Source: Bacteroidetes bacterium CG2_30_33_31 (GTDB lineage: Bacteria > Bacteroidota > Bacteroidia > Bacteroidales > UBA1556). From it: DNA of 61,470 bases. Below, in pieces: positions 1-9,772 of this stretch; positions within the stretch are counted from its first letter, which is position 1, and every line of letters starts with the position of its first letter. Both the position numbers and the translations under genes were made by a program. Where the stretch lies: the NCBI GenBank assembly GCA_001872625.1, contig MNXP01000044.1, forward strand, positions 1 to 61,470, read 5' to 3'. Below the pieces are notes generated by a model. The model was given only the letters and a program-made list of their open reading frames with translations. It had not been told where the DNA came from and did not search any database.

Positions 1-460
1 AAATAGTCCGATCCTGTATTTTTAAAAGATTAAAAAGATGAGCAAGATTTTAAAATTTATATCAAGCAATCAAGGCAATCAAGGTAATCAAGGTAATCAA
101 AGTAATCTTGAAAATCTTGTGAAAATCATGGTTCAGACAATCAAGGTTCAGACATTCATGGTTCAGACATTCATGGTTCAGACAATCAAGGTTCAGACAA
201 TCAAGGTTCAGACATCGGTTCCGAAAATAGTCCGATCCTGTATTTTTAAAAGATTAAAAAGATGAGCAAGATTTTAAAATTTATATCAAGCAATCAAGGC
301 AATCAAGGTAATCAAGGCAATCAAGGTAATCTTGAAAATCTTGTGAAAATCATGGTTCAGACAATCATGGTTCAGACAATCAAGGTTCAGACAATCAAGG
401 TTCAGACATTCATGGTTCAGACAATCAAGGTTCAGACAATCATGGTTCAGACAATTAACA
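1..460. repeat. Two tandem 224-bp units containing nested 9-bp and 15-bp repeats
   Basis: Bases 1-224 are repeated almost exactly from 225. Each unit has a unique head of about 60 bp, then about five copies of a 9-mer of type CAATCAAGG (67-111; second unit from 291), then copies of a 15-mer TTCAGACAATCAAGG with variable positions (AAT/ATT and AAG/ATG). The 15-mers start at 132, 147, 162, 177, 192 and a partial at 207. In the second unit they start at 356, 371, 386, 401, 416, 431 and a partial at 446. All periods are multiples of three, so several frames stay open, giving runs such as NQGNQG and MVQTIKVQT. The low-complexity product makes a real protein doubtful. The array sits directly upstream of a GxxExxY gene, and its motif reappears downstream of that gene. 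Confidence 0.95.
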
Positions 461-477
461 TTTAAAGTATAATCAAA

Positions 478-864
478 ATGACGAAAGAAGAACAAGATAA
501 AATTACACATGCAATAATTGGCAGTGCCATGGAAGTGCATTCAATTTTGGGGAATGGTTTTCAAGAAGTTGTTTATCAAAGGGCTTTATCTTACGAAATG
601 AATCTGAGAGGGATAGCACATCAGCGAGAATTTGAAATACCTTTATTTTACAAAGGGCAAGATGTGGGGGGAAGAAGGGTAGATTTCTTAGTGAATGAAG
701 TAATCTCGGTTGAAATAAAAGCTATCATAAATTTAGAAGATGTACATTTGGCTCAAGCTATGAATTATTTGGAAGCTTATAACCTGCAAACAGGCTTGCT
801 TATCAACTTTGGTGCAAAAAGCTTGCTGTTCAAACGATTATTCAACAAAAAGTACAAATCTTAA
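478..864 (+). CDS. GxxExxY family protein (PD-(D/E)XK nuclease fold)
   Basis: This 128-residue protein carries the family signature G27-F-Q-E30-V-V-Y33 near its N-terminus. It also has a nuclease-fold core: D69 in RRVDF and E79-x-K81 in SVEIKA. The family (PF13366, related to PD-(D/E)XK nucleases) is common in Bacteroidota and other phyla, and its function is not settled; nucleic-acid cleavage is an inference from the fold. The length is typical. It lies 13 bp after the end of a repeat array and is followed, 22 bp after its stop, by another copy of the same repeat motif and then hsdR. That arrangement suggests a small cassette inserted within a restriction-modification locus. The start ATG follows a short AT-rich leader with no ribosome-binding site, as is normal here. 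Confidence 0.85.
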   Translation: MTKEEQDKITHAIIGSAMEVHSILGNGFQEVVYQRALSYEMNLRGIAHQREFEIPLFYKGQDVGGRRVDFLVNEVISVEIKAIINLEDVHLAQAMNYLEAYNLQTGLLINFGAKSLLFKRLFNKKYKS

Positions 865-885
865 TAATCATATAAATCCTGACAA

Positions 886-913
886 AATCAAGGTTCAGAC
901 AATATTCAGACAA
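886..913 (+). repeat. Solo copy of the 15-bp repeat motif between GxxExxY gene and hsdR
   Basis: The stretch AATCAAGG followed by TTCAGACAATATTCAGACAA matches the array at 132-460 and ends at the ATG of hsdR. The GxxExxY gene is therefore bracketed by the same repeat on both sides. Confidence 0.8.
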
Positions 914-3900
914 ATGACAACCTATAAAACAATCGCAGAATCAAATAACTTCATCGTTCTTGATAAATTCACCAAGTATTTGGAAGCGAACGAGGCAACT
1001 GCAGTTTATCAAACTGAGGCAGCATTGGAGCGTGAATTTATCCATGACCTTATAAATCAGGGTTATGAAAATCCAAAAAACCTCAATACGCCAGAAGCGA
1101 TGTTGGCGAATGTTAGATTTCAACTTCAATCGCTCAACAATATGGCATTTTCAGATGCTGAATGGACTCGTTTTGTGGAGGAGTATTTGGAAAAGCCAAG
1201 CGATAACCTTGTGGAGAAAACAAGAAAACTCCACAATAATTATATTTATGATTTTGTTTTTGATGATGGACATATCCAAAACATTTACTTAGTTGATAAA
1301 AAGAATATTGCCCATAATAAAGTGCAGGTAATTTCACAATTTGAACAAAAAGGAACGCAGGCTAATCGTTATGATGTTACCATATTAGTCAATGGATTGC
1401 CTTTAGTACAAGTAGAACTAAAAAAGCGTGGGGTAGCCATACGTGAAGCGTTCAATCAAATGCATCGCTATACCAAAGAGAGTTTTAATAGTAAAAGTTC
1501 ACTATTTAAATATTTACAAATTTTTGTTATTTCCAACGGTACCGACAGCCGTTATTTTGCCAACACCGTGGAGCGAAACAAAAACAGCTTCGACTTTACC
1601 ATGAACTGGGCAAAGGCTGACAACACTTTGATTAAAGACCTTAAGGACTTTACGGCAACATTCTTTCAGAAAAAGACGCTTTTAGAAGTATTACTAAAGT
1701 ATTCTGTTTTTGACACCAGCGACACGCTGCTCGTTATGAGACCTTATCAGATAGCAGCCACGGAAAGAATCTTATGGAAAATCGAAAGTTCTTTTCAATC
1801 CAAAAAATGGTCGAACACAGAAGGAGGCGGTTATATTTGGCACACTACAGGTTCAGGAAAAACACTCACCAGTTTTAAAGCGGCACGATTAGCCACACAG
1901 CTCGATTATATTGATAAAGTATTCTTTGTGGTTGACCGTAAAGATTTGGACTTTCAAACTATGAAAGAATATCAACGCTTCTCACCCGACAGCGTAAATG
2001 GATCAGATAGTACGGCAGGTTTAAAAAAGAATATTGAGAAAGAGGATAATAAGATTATTGTTACCACAATTCAGAAGTTGAATAACCTCATGAAAACAGA
2101 GAGTGATTTAGCCGTTTATCAAAAGCAAGTAGTTTTTATTTTTGATGAAGCCCACCGTTCACAATTTGGAGAAGCTCAAAAAAACTTGAACAAGAAGTTT
2201 AAAAAGTTCTATCAATTTGGTTTTACAGGAACACCAATATTTCCTCAAAATGCTTTAGGAGCGGAAACTACAGCAAGTGTATTTGGTCGCGAGTTGCACT
2301 CTTATGTAATTACTGATGCCATTAGAGATGAGAAAGTATTGAAATTCAAAGTAGATTACAACGATGTACGACCACAGTTTAAGGGTATAGAAAAAGAACT
2401 GGACGAAAAGAAATTAAGCGCAGCCGAAAACAATACAGCTTTACTTCATCCTGCTCGAATCAAAGAAATCTCTCAATACATCTTGCAGAATTTTAGGCTA
2501 AAAACCCATAGAAATCAAGGAAGTAACAAAGGTTTTAACGCCATGTTTGCAGTAAGCAGTATTGATGCTGCCAAATGTTATTATAAAGAATTAAACAGTT
2601 TACAAAAAGAGAGCGATAAGCCTCTAAAAATAGCAACAATATTCTCCTTTGCAGCCAACGAAGAGCAAAGTGCAATCGGTGAAATAGTGGATGAAAGCTT
2701 TGAACTTTCTGCAATGGATAGCAGTGCCAAGGAGTTTTTAACTAATGCCATCAATGATTATAACTCAATGTTCAAAACAAGTTATGGGGTTGACAGCAAC
2801 GAATTTCAAAATTATTATCGTGACCTTGCAAAACGTGTAAAGAGCAAGGAGATTGACCTAATAATTGTAGTCGGAATGTTCCTCACCGGCTTTGATGCAC
2901 CTACACTCAATACTTTGTTTGTTGATAAGAATCTACGTTACCACGGATTAATTCAAGCCTTTTCAAGAACAAACCGTATTTATGATGCTACAAAAACCTT
3001 TGGCAATATTGTTACTTTCAGGGATTTAGAAAAAGCTACTGTAGATGCCATTACGCTATTTGGAGATAGCAATACTAAGAACGTAGTTCTTGAAAAGAGT
3101 TACAAAGAATATTTGGAAGGCTTTACAGATGTTGCCTCAGGTGAAGCACGAAGAGGTTATGTTGAAGTGGTAAAAGAGTTAAATGAAAAATTTCCTAAGC
3201 CTGATGAAATTGTAAAAGAGAAAGACAAAAAAGAGTTCTCTAAGTTATTTGGAGAATACTTGCGTATAGAAAATATATTGCAGAACTACGATGAATTTAC
3301 CCTTCTCAAAGCTCTTCAGGAAATAGACATAAATGATTCTGAAGCTGTTGAATCATTTAAAGAGGCTCATTTTGTAACAGATACAGATATAGTTGCCATG
3401 CAAGAGATAAAATTGCTACCAAAACGAACTATTCAAGATTATCGATCAACTTATAATGATATCCGAGACTGGTTAAGACGTGAAAGATTCGGGAAAGAAT
3501 CGGAAGAATCAAAAATTGATTGGGATGATGTAGTATTTGAAATAGACCTGCTTAAATCACAAGAAATAAACTTAGATTACATTCTTGAACTGATATTTGA
3601 ACACAACAAAAATACTAAAGATAAAATTATTTTAGTAGAAGAAGTTCGCCGTGTTATTAGAGCAAGCATAGGCAATAGAGCTAAAGAGAGTTTGGTAGTT
3701 GATTTTATAAATGAAATAGACCTTGACACTTTTCAAGACAAAGCAACAATTATAGATTCATTTTTCACTTATGCCCAAGATAAACAGAAGTTGGAAGCTT
3801 CAGAATTAATCGCAGAGGAGAATTTAAATGAAGAAGAAGCAAAACGGTATATTACAGCATCTTTAAAGCGTGAATTTGCAAGTGAAAACGGTACAGAGCT

Positions 3901-4021
3901 CAGTGCGCTGTTGCCTAAAATGAGCCCTTTAAATCCTCAGTATTTGACAAAAAAACAGAATGTCTTTCAAAAAATCGCAGCTTTTATCGAGAAGTTTAAA
4001 GGTGTGGGTGGGCAAATTTGA
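914..4021 (+). CDS. hsdR: Type I restriction enzyme, R (nuclease/translocase) subunit
   Basis: This is the motor and cleavage subunit of a type I restriction-modification complex, which translocates unmodified DNA using ATP and cuts it at a distance. The N-terminal nuclease core is D154, E168 and K170 (in VELKK); the spacing matches the EcoR124I triad (D151, E165, K167). The SF2 motor follows: Walker A HTTGSGKT at 310-317, DEAH at 411-414, the FTGTP motif, and motif [10 protein letters not shown] near 681. A helical C-terminus of about 300 residues completes a 1035-residue protein, close to the usual EcoR124-type length. The ATG at 914 was chosen because the protein begins [10 protein letters not shown] there. 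The 35 residues readable upstream overlap the GxxExxY gene and come from repeat sequence. hsdM and hsdS are not in the window and may lie to the left. Confidence 0.95.
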   Translation: MTTYKTIAESNNFIVLDKFTKYLEANEATAVYQTEAALEREFIHDLINQGYENPKNLNTPEAMLANVRFQLQSLNNMAFSDAEWTRFVEEYLEKPSDNLVEKTRKLHNNYIYDFVFDDGHIQNIYLVDKKNIAHNKVQVISQFEQKGTQANRYDVTILVNGLPLVQVELKKRGVAIREAFNQMHRYTKESFNSKSSLFKYLQIFVISNGTDSRYFANTVERNKNSFDFTMNWAKADNTLIKDLKDFTATFFQKKTLLEVLLKYSVFDTSDTLLVMRPYQIAATERILWKIESSFQSKKWSNTEGGGYIWHTTGSGKTLTSFKAARLATQLDYIDKVFFVVDRKDLDFQTMKEYQRFSPDSVNGSDSTAGLKKNIEKEDNKIIVTTIQKLNNLMKTESDLAVYQKQVVFIFDEAHRSQFGEAQKNLNKKFKKFYQFGFTGTPIFPQNALGAETTASVFGRELHSYVITDAIRDEKVLKFKVDYNDVRPQFKGIEKELDEKKLSAAENNTALLHPARIKEISQYILQNFRLKTHRNQGSNKGFNAMFAVSSIDAAKCYYKELNSLQKESDKPLKIATIFSFAANEEQSAIGEIVDESFELSAMDSSAKEFLTNAINDYNSMFKTSYGVDSNEFQNYYRDLAKRVKSKEIDLIIVVGMFLTGFDAPTLNTLFVDKNLRYHGLIQAFSRTNRIYDATKTFGNIVTFRDLEKATVDAITLFGDSNTKNVVLEKSYKEYLEGFTDVASGEARRGYVEVVKELNEKFPKPDEIVKEKDKKEFSKLFGEYLRIENILQNYDEFTLLKALQEIDINDSEAVESFKEAHFVTDTDIVAMQEIKLLPKRTIQDYRSTYNDIRDWLRRERFGKESEESKIDWDDVVFEIDLLKSQEINLDYILELIFEHNKNTKDKIILVEEVRRVIRASIGNRAKESLVVDFINEIDLDTFQDKATIIDSFFTYAQDKQKLEASELIAEENLNEEEAKRYITASLKREFASENGTELSALLPKMSPLNPQYLTKKQNVFQKIAAFIEKFKGVGGQI

Positions 4022-4150
4022 ATGTAACCCACCCTATTTGCAAGCATACCGATAATAATCGACACCAAAATAGCACAAGCCAACGCACTGAATGAGACAA
4101 TGAAGCAAAATGAAAGAATAAATGATAGAAAACTATTGCTGAGCTTATCT

Positions 4151-6280
4151 TTAAGGCTGAACCAAGGCAGCGTCAGGAATTATTTTTACATTTTTGCCAA
4201 TAGCAGAAATATTGTTAGGGAAAGAAAAATGCAGTGGCGATTTGCTCGCGGCAAAATTTCCTTTCAGCTTGTTGTCGGGTCTATCACCAGCAAATTTTAA
4301 GTATGAATATTTTCCATAATGAGGCAATAGTCTTCCCAGACCAGAAATAGCATTCTGATTGTAAGTAGCAATATATCCAACAGTTATAGGAGTTTTTGCT
4401 CCAAAATCTTTTACCATTACAAAGGATTCATTATTTGGCTCGCTGGAGTTGGTGATTGGGGCGGCAAATATTTTGTATTGGCTGTCGGAGGTAAAAATTT
4501 GAGCAAATTTATTTTCAAAACCAAAAATCCAAAAGGCGGTATCTTCTGGCAGTAGCGATAAATTTTCATCATATTTTATAAGCAAAATATTTTCTTGACT
4601 TTCTTGAGTCTCTTTCCAAATTTTTGCCATAAGCTCGTATTCCTTCAAAAATTTACTTTTAGATGGCAAAATAATTATTGAGGTTTTGCTGCCAAAAATC
4701 TGCGACAAAGTGGGAGGAACCTCAGCTCTGTCAATAGTTCTGAATATGTCGAACTGTGGATCGACTTCAATTTTTAATGGCTCGACTGCGAATTTGAAGT
4801 TAAATTCCTTATCGGGATTATCCATCACAACGTTTTTAACAATCACTGTGTCAGCGAAATATATTGCTATAGGAATATCTATTTTATAAAATACATCCTT
4901 TTGTGTTTGTAAAATTTTGAATGAAATAGAAAAGTTATTTTCGAGAGATATTTTTTTTGCGTCGTAAAGTTTAAGGCTTGGAGCTCCTTTGGAGGTTGTC
5001 CACAAATTGAAGAAATCTTTTAGGTTGGTGTTAGAAGTTTTTTCGAAAGCTATTTTAATATCGTCGAAAGATGCTTTTTTAAATTTATTGTCCTCATAAA
5101 ATTTGCGGTAAGATTGCAGAAATATTTCATCGCCAAATTTTTTTCTAAGGATGTGATTCATCATCAGGCATTTGCCATAACCAATAGCTTCTTCAGCAGA
5201 ATTATGACGGTTGACAAATTTATTTAGGGGAAAATCATTTTCAGGGTTGACATAGTCAGTAAATTTTTCCAGAGTATTGCGTCGATATTCAGCCCCTTGA
5301 CCGCTTTGTTCTTTGAGTAGATGGTCGGCCATATAAGCAGTAATTCCTTCGCACCAGTTGCCTTTTGCCAAATCTACATAGACAGAATTTCCCCAATAAT
5401 TATGAAGAAGTTCGTGAGGATAAGATGAGTAAAGTATGAAAGGGAATCGAATGATTTTTTCGCCCAAGAGTGTAAATGATGGCATTCCATAGCCTGTTTC
5501 CCAGAAATTTTCCACCAAAGCAAATTTGCTGTAAGGATATTTGCCAATCATTTTTTCGTACATCTTGAGGTAATCTTTGGTAGCATTCAAATATTTGTTT
5601 GCCAGCTCTTTATCAGCAGTTCTTAAGAAAGCTTGAAGCAAAATATTTCCAGCACTTTGCTCATAAAGAGTAAATTTTGCAGCTATTAAATAGGCTTCTT
5701 CCTGTGGACTTTTGCATGAATAACTTATCATGTTTGGGCCGTCGATTTTAGATTCGATGCGCTCACCTTGAGATACCATGTCCCAATTTTTTGGCAGAAC
5801 AGTGCTTAAAGTATAATTAATCTGAAAATCGTCGAAAGTTGGAAGCCAATAAGTAGAGCCAGAAAGATAAACTCCCAGAGTATCTATTATGCCAGATGTT
5901 TCGCTGAAACCACGAGCGTATTCTACGCCGCCTTCCTCAAAATTGTCATAAATTTTGCCTTCATAAAGTATGCTTAAAGTATTGGATTTCAGCGATGAAG
6001 TGTTAATAATATATTTTGAATAAATCTCCTTTTCAGAGCTTTCAGTTTTTGTGATAGGTAGCCCAGCTATGTTGGTAATCTTAAGATTTTTATTAAGATA
6101 AAAGGCAATATTTGAGTTGGGTTTAAAGCTGTTTTTAGCAAATTTTATCTTGTCTTCTACTATAAGGTAATGTTTTTCAATATTTATTTTTGAGGAAATT
6201 GTATGATTTATTTGCTGTGCAAAGGAAGGCATACTAAAAATAACGAATAAGATTAACCAAGAATGAAAAAAGCGTTTCAT
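4151..6280 (-). CDS. Secreted M1-family (gluzincin) metallopeptidase
   Basis: This 709-residue protein begins with a signal peptide (MKRFFHSWLILFVIFSMPSFA). A zinc site HELLH lies at 289-293, and the third ligand is a glutamate (in WCEGITAY) at 311, followed by a C-terminal beta-rich region. It probably acts in the periplasm or at the cell surface on peptides. The spacing between the second histidine and the glutamate is 17 residues, one less than the classic M1 HEXXH-x18-E, and no clear GAMEN motif is visible. It belongs to a Bacteroidota subgroup rather than to classical PepN. The gene is transcribed alone, with a TACTTTTG promoter 28 bp upstream, and converges on hsdR across a 129-bp gap in which I see no gene. 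Confidence 0.85.
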   Translation of the reverse strand: MKRFFHSWLILFVIFSMPSFAQQINHTISSKINIEKHYLIVEDKIKFAKNSFKPNSNIAFYLNKNLKITNIAGLPITKTESSEKEIYSKYIINTSSLKSNTLSILYEGKIYDNFEEGGVEYARGFSETSGIIDTLGVYLSGSTYWLPTFDDFQINYTLSTVLPKNWDMVSQGERIESKIDGPNMISYSCKSPQEEAYLIAAKFTLYEQSAGNILLQAFLRTADKELANKYLNATKDYLKMYEKMIGKYPYSKFALVENFWETGYGMPSFTLLGEKIIRFPFILYSSYPHELLHNYWGNSVYVDLAKGNWCEGITAYMADHLLKEQSGQGAEYRRNTLEKFTDYVNPENDFPLNKFVNRHNSAEEAIGYGKCLMMNHILRKKFGDEIFLQSYRKFYEDNKFKKASFDDIKIAFEKTSNTNLKDFFNLWTTSKGAPSLKLYDAKKISLENNFSISFKILQTQKDVFYKIDIPIAIYFADTVIVKNVVMDNPDKEFNFKFAVEPLKIEVDPQFDIFRTIDRAEVPPTLSQIFGSKTSIIILPSKSKFLKEYELMAKIWKETQESQENILLIKYDENLSLLPEDTAFWIFGFENKFAQIFTSDSQYKIFAAPITNSSEPNNESFVMVKDFGAKTPITVGYIATYNQNAISGLGRLLPHYGKYSYLKFAGDRPDNKLKGNFAASKSPLHFSFPNNISAIGKNVKIIPDAALVQP

Positions 6281-6307
6281 AGTTTATTGTATAAAATATT
6301 ATGAGGG

Positions 6308-6315
6308 CAAAAGTA
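6308..6315 (-). promoter_or_regulatory. Bacteroidota -7 promoter element (TACTTTTG) for the M1 peptidase
   Basis: It matches TAnnTTTG on the minus strand and ends 28 bp before the ATG at 6280. The region upstream is AT-rich. Confidence 0.5.
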
Positions 6316-6381
6316 CGAATAAGAAATTAATTAATGCTCTGAATAAAATAAAGGATTAGAAATTTCGATAATTTTTCTAAT

Positions 6382-6389
6382 TATCTTTG
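6382..6389 (+). promoter_or_regulatory. Bacteroidota -7 promoter element (TATCTTTG) for radA
   Basis: It matches TAnnTTTG and ends 25 bp before the radA ATG. Confidence 0.45.
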
Positions 6390-6414
6390 AAGAATATTAT
6401 CATAAGTAAAATCG

Positions 6415-7785
6415 ATGGCAAAGACCAAAAATAAGACTGCATTTTTCTGTAAAAGCTGCGGTACTGAATTTCCAAAATGGACGGGGAAATGTTCTGCTTG
6501 TGGCGAATGGAACACTATAATTGAGGAGGTTATACAGCACGAAAAGAAGAAAGTTTGGAAAAACAGCATAAAAAAATCTAACACACCACAGCCAATAAGC
6601 CATATTGAATTCAAGAAGGAGAAACGCATGGACATGAATGATGGTGAACTCAATCGTGTTTTGGGTGGTGGTCTTGTGCCAGGGTCATTAATTCTTCTTG
6701 GTGGTGAGCCGGGTATTGGCAAATCTACCTTGCTTCTTCAAATGTCGTTGAAGATTAAAGGTTTCAAAATTCTTTATGTCTCGGGGGAAGAGAGCGAACA
6801 GCAGATAAAAATGCGTGCTGATAGAATTGGCATCGAGAATGAAGAGTGTTATATTTTGAATGAAATTTCGACACAAGCAATATTTAATCAGATAGAAAAT
6901 TTGCAGCCAGATATTATAATTATTGATTCCATTCAGACGCTACAAACTGAATTAATTGATTCCTCTGCAGGCACCATTTCGCAAATTCGTGAGTGTGCTG
7001 GAGAGATGCAAAGATTTGCTAAAGAGACTGATACGCCAATTTTTTTAATAGGTCATATCACTAAAGATGGTGCTATTGCTGGGCCAAAAATTTTGGAACA
7101 CATGGTTGATACTGTTCTGCAATTTGAAGGAGATAGACATCATGGTTACAGACTCTTGCGATCATTAAAAAATCGCTTTGGCTCTACTGCCGAGCTGGGA
7201 ATTTATGAAATGGAAAGTAGCGGTATGAGAGAGGTTACTAATCCTTCGGAAATACTTCTTTCGCAAAGAGACGAGCAAAGTAGCGGCATTGCTATCGCTG
7301 CCACTATGGAAGGTGGAAGACCAATGCTTATTGAGGTTCAGGCATTGGCAAGTTCAGCAGTTTATGGCACTCCACAGCGCTCAGCCACAGGTTTCGATAT
7401 AAGAAGATTGAATATGCTTTTGGCAATAATAGAAAAAAGAGCGGGATTTAAATTGGCACAAAAGGATGTATTTCTTAATTTGGCTGGTGGCATAAAAGTA
7501 GTTGACCCAGCAATTGATTTGGCAGTGATAGTGGCGGTGCTATCTTCAAATTATGATATTGCTATCAACGAAAAAACTTGCTTTGCTGCCGAAGTGGGTC
7601 TTTCGGGGGAAGTACGTTCGGTGAACTTTGTAGATCAGAGAGTAAGGGAAGCTGAAAAACTTGGATTCTCCAGAATTGTGGTTTCAAAATATAATCTTAA
7701 AGGCTTAGATAAAAAATCTATGAATATTAAAGTACTTGCTTTCAGTAAATTGGAAGATGTTTTTAAGGAAATATTCAGAACATAA
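6415..7785 (+). CDS. radA: DNA repair protein RadA/Sms
   Basis: RadA is a RecA-like, DnaB-like hexameric helicase that helps branch migration of recombination intermediates. The 456 residues show the full family order. A four-cysteine zinc finger comes first (C12, C15, C26, C29), then a RecA-type ATPase with Walker A GEPGIGKS at 97-104 and an IIIDSIQT Walker B. The family-specific KNRFG motif follows near 250, then a C-terminal Lon-protease-like domain without the catalytic serine setting. The length matches the family. It is a single gene facing the M1 peptidase, with both promoters in a 134-bp divergent gap. The downstream APC permease gene converges 14 bp after the stop. Confidence 0.97.
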   Translation: MAKTKNKTAFFCKSCGTEFPKWTGKCSACGEWNTIIEEVIQHEKKKVWKNSIKKSNTPQPISHIEFKKEKRMDMNDGELNRVLGGGLVPGSLILLGGEPGIGKSTLLLQMSLKIKGFKILYVSGEESEQQIKMRADRIGIENEECYILNEISTQAIFNQIENLQPDIIIIDSIQTLQTELIDSSAGTISQIRECAGEMQRFAKETDTPIFLIGHITKDGAIAGPKILEHMVDTVLQFEGDRHHGYRLLRSLKNRFGSTAELGIYEMESSGMREVTNPSEILLSQRDEQSSGIAIAATMEGGRPMLIEVQALASSAVYGTPQRSATGFDIRRLNMLLAIIEKRAGFKLAQKDVFLNLAGGIKVVDPAIDLAVIVAVLSSNYDIAINEKTCFAAEVGLSGEVRSVNFVDQRVREAEKLGFSRIVVSKYNLKGLDKKSMNIKVLAFSKLEDVFKEIFRT

Positions 7786-7799
7786 CTGAAGAGAATTTA

Positions 7800-9578
7800 T
7801 TAGATAATTAATCTCACGCCTCCAAGTTCTTCCACATGATAAGGAAATTTATCTCCTGGGGAACCAATAAACATAAAATTTGGAAGGATTTTCCATTTAA
7901 CAGATAATTCCTTAATAAGTTCTGGGCCAAATTTGCCTTCTAAAGTTACCAATTCTATTTTTATTTTTGGATAAAGCCTGCTGATAACTCTTATATCAGA
8001 ATCTAAATTTTCTGCAACATTTTCACCTGGTCTTAATACCGAAACAATTTTAACTCTTCTTGTATGTTCATTATTAAGTATATAGAGCATCACCCTGTTA
8101 AGGTTCACAATATTGTCGCCTCTGGTAAAAAACACAAATTGCTGTGAATTAATTTGTTTGATAATATTTAAAATAAAATTATCAAGAAATTTTACATTTT
8201 TGATAAATGGCCTCGACAAATAGTGAATCGTGCTCATTAGAAATTTTAGGAAACTAATTCTATTGAGCATGATAAAAACCAAGATTATTGCAGGGATAGA
8301 ATACTCGAAAAATATCGACACATTTGAGGGCAAATCTTTGGCAGGTTCCATACGAATATTCCCAAATAATGCAATACCAACAGCTGCGAGTGCAACAAAT
8401 AAACTTATCCAGCTTGCTACTTCTGGCCGTGGCAACTTGGCTCTTTTTATTTTTAAAAATGCGTTGCCAATAGCAAATAATGCCATAACTGAAAGGAAAG
8501 AGATAGTGTAAACGCCAGCTAAAATTGTTACTTTACCATGAGTGATAAATAAGACTGAAATATTTAATAAAAGAAACAAAATGATAATTCTATGTGAACT
8601 ACCTCTTTTATTTTTTTTAAGGAAATAAAGAGGTAAAATTCTGTCGAGAGTCATTCGCTCTAATAATCCGGAAACTCCAACAAATGAAGTTAAGACAGCT
8701 CCGCTGAGAACCAAAACCGCATCAATGGAGATTAGTATTGCCACCCAATTTCCACCAGAAATTTCACCTAAATGTGATAAAAGAGTGTTTTCATATAATG
8801 CTTTTACCTCTGGTATAGGCACAAGAGAAAGTGCAAAAAAAGCCATTAATGGATTTAATACACTCACTAAAAACCACATATTCCGTAAGGTTTTTGGGAA
8901 AACTCCCTTTTCCTGCTCTTCCACAAAATTTGCAGAGCTCTCAAAACCTGAAATACCCAGCATGGAAGCTGAAAATCCAAAAAATATCGCCATCCAAATG
9001 CTGCCACCTGCAACGGGTGAATGCCAATTTTGAACGAAGATATCTAAACCGTTTTGAACAAGAAAAAATATTATTGAAAATGATAAAATAATCATCGAAA
9101 AAATATGAAAAATAAAAATTCCCACAGCCACCTTTGAAGATTCGGTAAGCCCAATAATAGTAAGTACTGCAAATAATGAAAGCAAAATAATGGTGGCTAT
9201 AATGACTTCTACTATGGGGAAAATATTGTGTAAATAATGCATGGCTTCGTTGGCAGAAATAACTGAAGTTGCCATATACGATAATATTGTAAGTGTAGCT
9301 GCAAAAGAGGCAGTTCGCTTGCTGGTTGTATTAAGAAGGGCATTGTATGCACCGCCATTTAAGGGAAGTGCTCCAACAACTTCAGCATAGATTTTTCTGA
9401 ATAAAAACAATACAAAAGCTACTATCAACAGAGTTATCCATGCAAATTGTCCTGCATAAATTATCGATAATGCACATACATATAAAACTGATGAACTAAT
9501 ATCATTGCCACTTATGGCAGTTGAAGGCAACTCTGAAAGTTTATTAATTGATCTGTTTTTCATAAATAAAATTGTCAA
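7800..9578 (-). CDS. APC-superfamily amino acid permease with C-terminal soluble domain
   Basis: This 592-residue membrane protein has about twelve hydrophobic segments up to residue 450 and an early helix typical of APC transporters (GALPLNGGAYNALLN). The last 130 residues are soluble, with alternating strands and helices (RVKIVSVLRPGENV, KIKIELVTLEG). This resembles a USP-like or regulatory cytoplasmic tail found on some APC permeases. The substrate cannot be read from sequence. Two start codons are possible, ATG at 9578 or five residues in at 9563 (MKNRSINK); no ribosome-binding site decides between them. The gene is monocistronic and divergent from the potassium transporter genes. Confidence 0.8.
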   Translation of the reverse strand: MTILFMKNRSINKLSELPSTAISGNDISSSVLYVCALSIIYAGQFAWITLLIVAFVLFLFRKIYAEVVGALPLNGGAYNALLNTTSKRTASFAATLTILSYMATSVISANEAMHYLHNIFPIVEVIIATIILLSLFAVLTIIGLTESSKVAVGIFIFHIFSMIILSFSIIFFLVQNGLDIFVQNWHSPVAGGSIWMAIFFGFSASMLGISGFESSANFVEEQEKGVFPKTLRNMWFLVSVLNPLMAFFALSLVPIPEVKALYENTLLSHLGEISGGNWVAILISIDAVLVLSGAVLTSFVGVSGLLERMTLDRILPLYFLKKNKRGSSHRIIILFLLLNISVLFITHGKVTILAGVYTISFLSVMALFAIGNAFLKIKRAKLPRPEVASWISLFVALAAVGIALFGNIRMEPAKDLPSNVSIFFEYSIPAIILVFIMLNRISFLKFLMSTIHYLSRPFIKNVKFLDNFILNIIKQINSQQFVFFTRGDNIVNLNRVMLYILNNEHTRRVKIVSVLRPGENVAENLDSDIRVISRLYPKIKIELVTLEGKFGPELIKELSVKWKILPNFMFIGSPGDKFPYHVEELGGVRLII

Positions 9579-9718
9579 AAACCAAGTTAACTCAACACTT
9601 TTAGGCTTTAATTACTTGGCGGCTAAAATATGAAATTATTGAATAGTTCAATTGTTGATTATATTAATTGTAAAGAGCTGATAAATTTATTACTTATAAA
9701 ATTAAGTTAATTAAGTAG

Positions 9719-9726
9719 TAATTTTG
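9719..9726 (+). promoter_or_regulatory. Bacteroidota -7 promoter element (TAATTTTG) for the potassium uptake pair
   Basis: TAnnTTTG match ending 46 bp before the GTG start of the channel subunit. Confidence 0.45.
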
Positions 9727-9772
9727 CGCTTTGATATCTAACAAAATCTGTCAAATTATTTAATTTCTGCAA

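Noticed and set aside
132..460. Possible CRISPR array
   Set aside because: The repeats are only 9 and 15 bp, directly abutting, with no spacers and no cas genes.
38..465. Two small open frames (75 and 67 codons) running through the repeats, overlapping as ATGA
   Set aside because: They consist of repeat-derived NQG and VQT runs. All periods are multiples of three, so open frames arise automatically on both strands; I list the region as a repeat.
809..913. N-terminal extension of hsdR by 35 residues
   Set aside because: It overlaps the GxxExxY gene and is made of repeat sequence; the family start is MTTYK at 914.
4006..4034. Inverted repeat GGGTGGG/CCCACCC at the end of hsdR as a terminator
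   Set aside because: The stem is only 7 bp with a 15-base loop and no T run; too weak to call.
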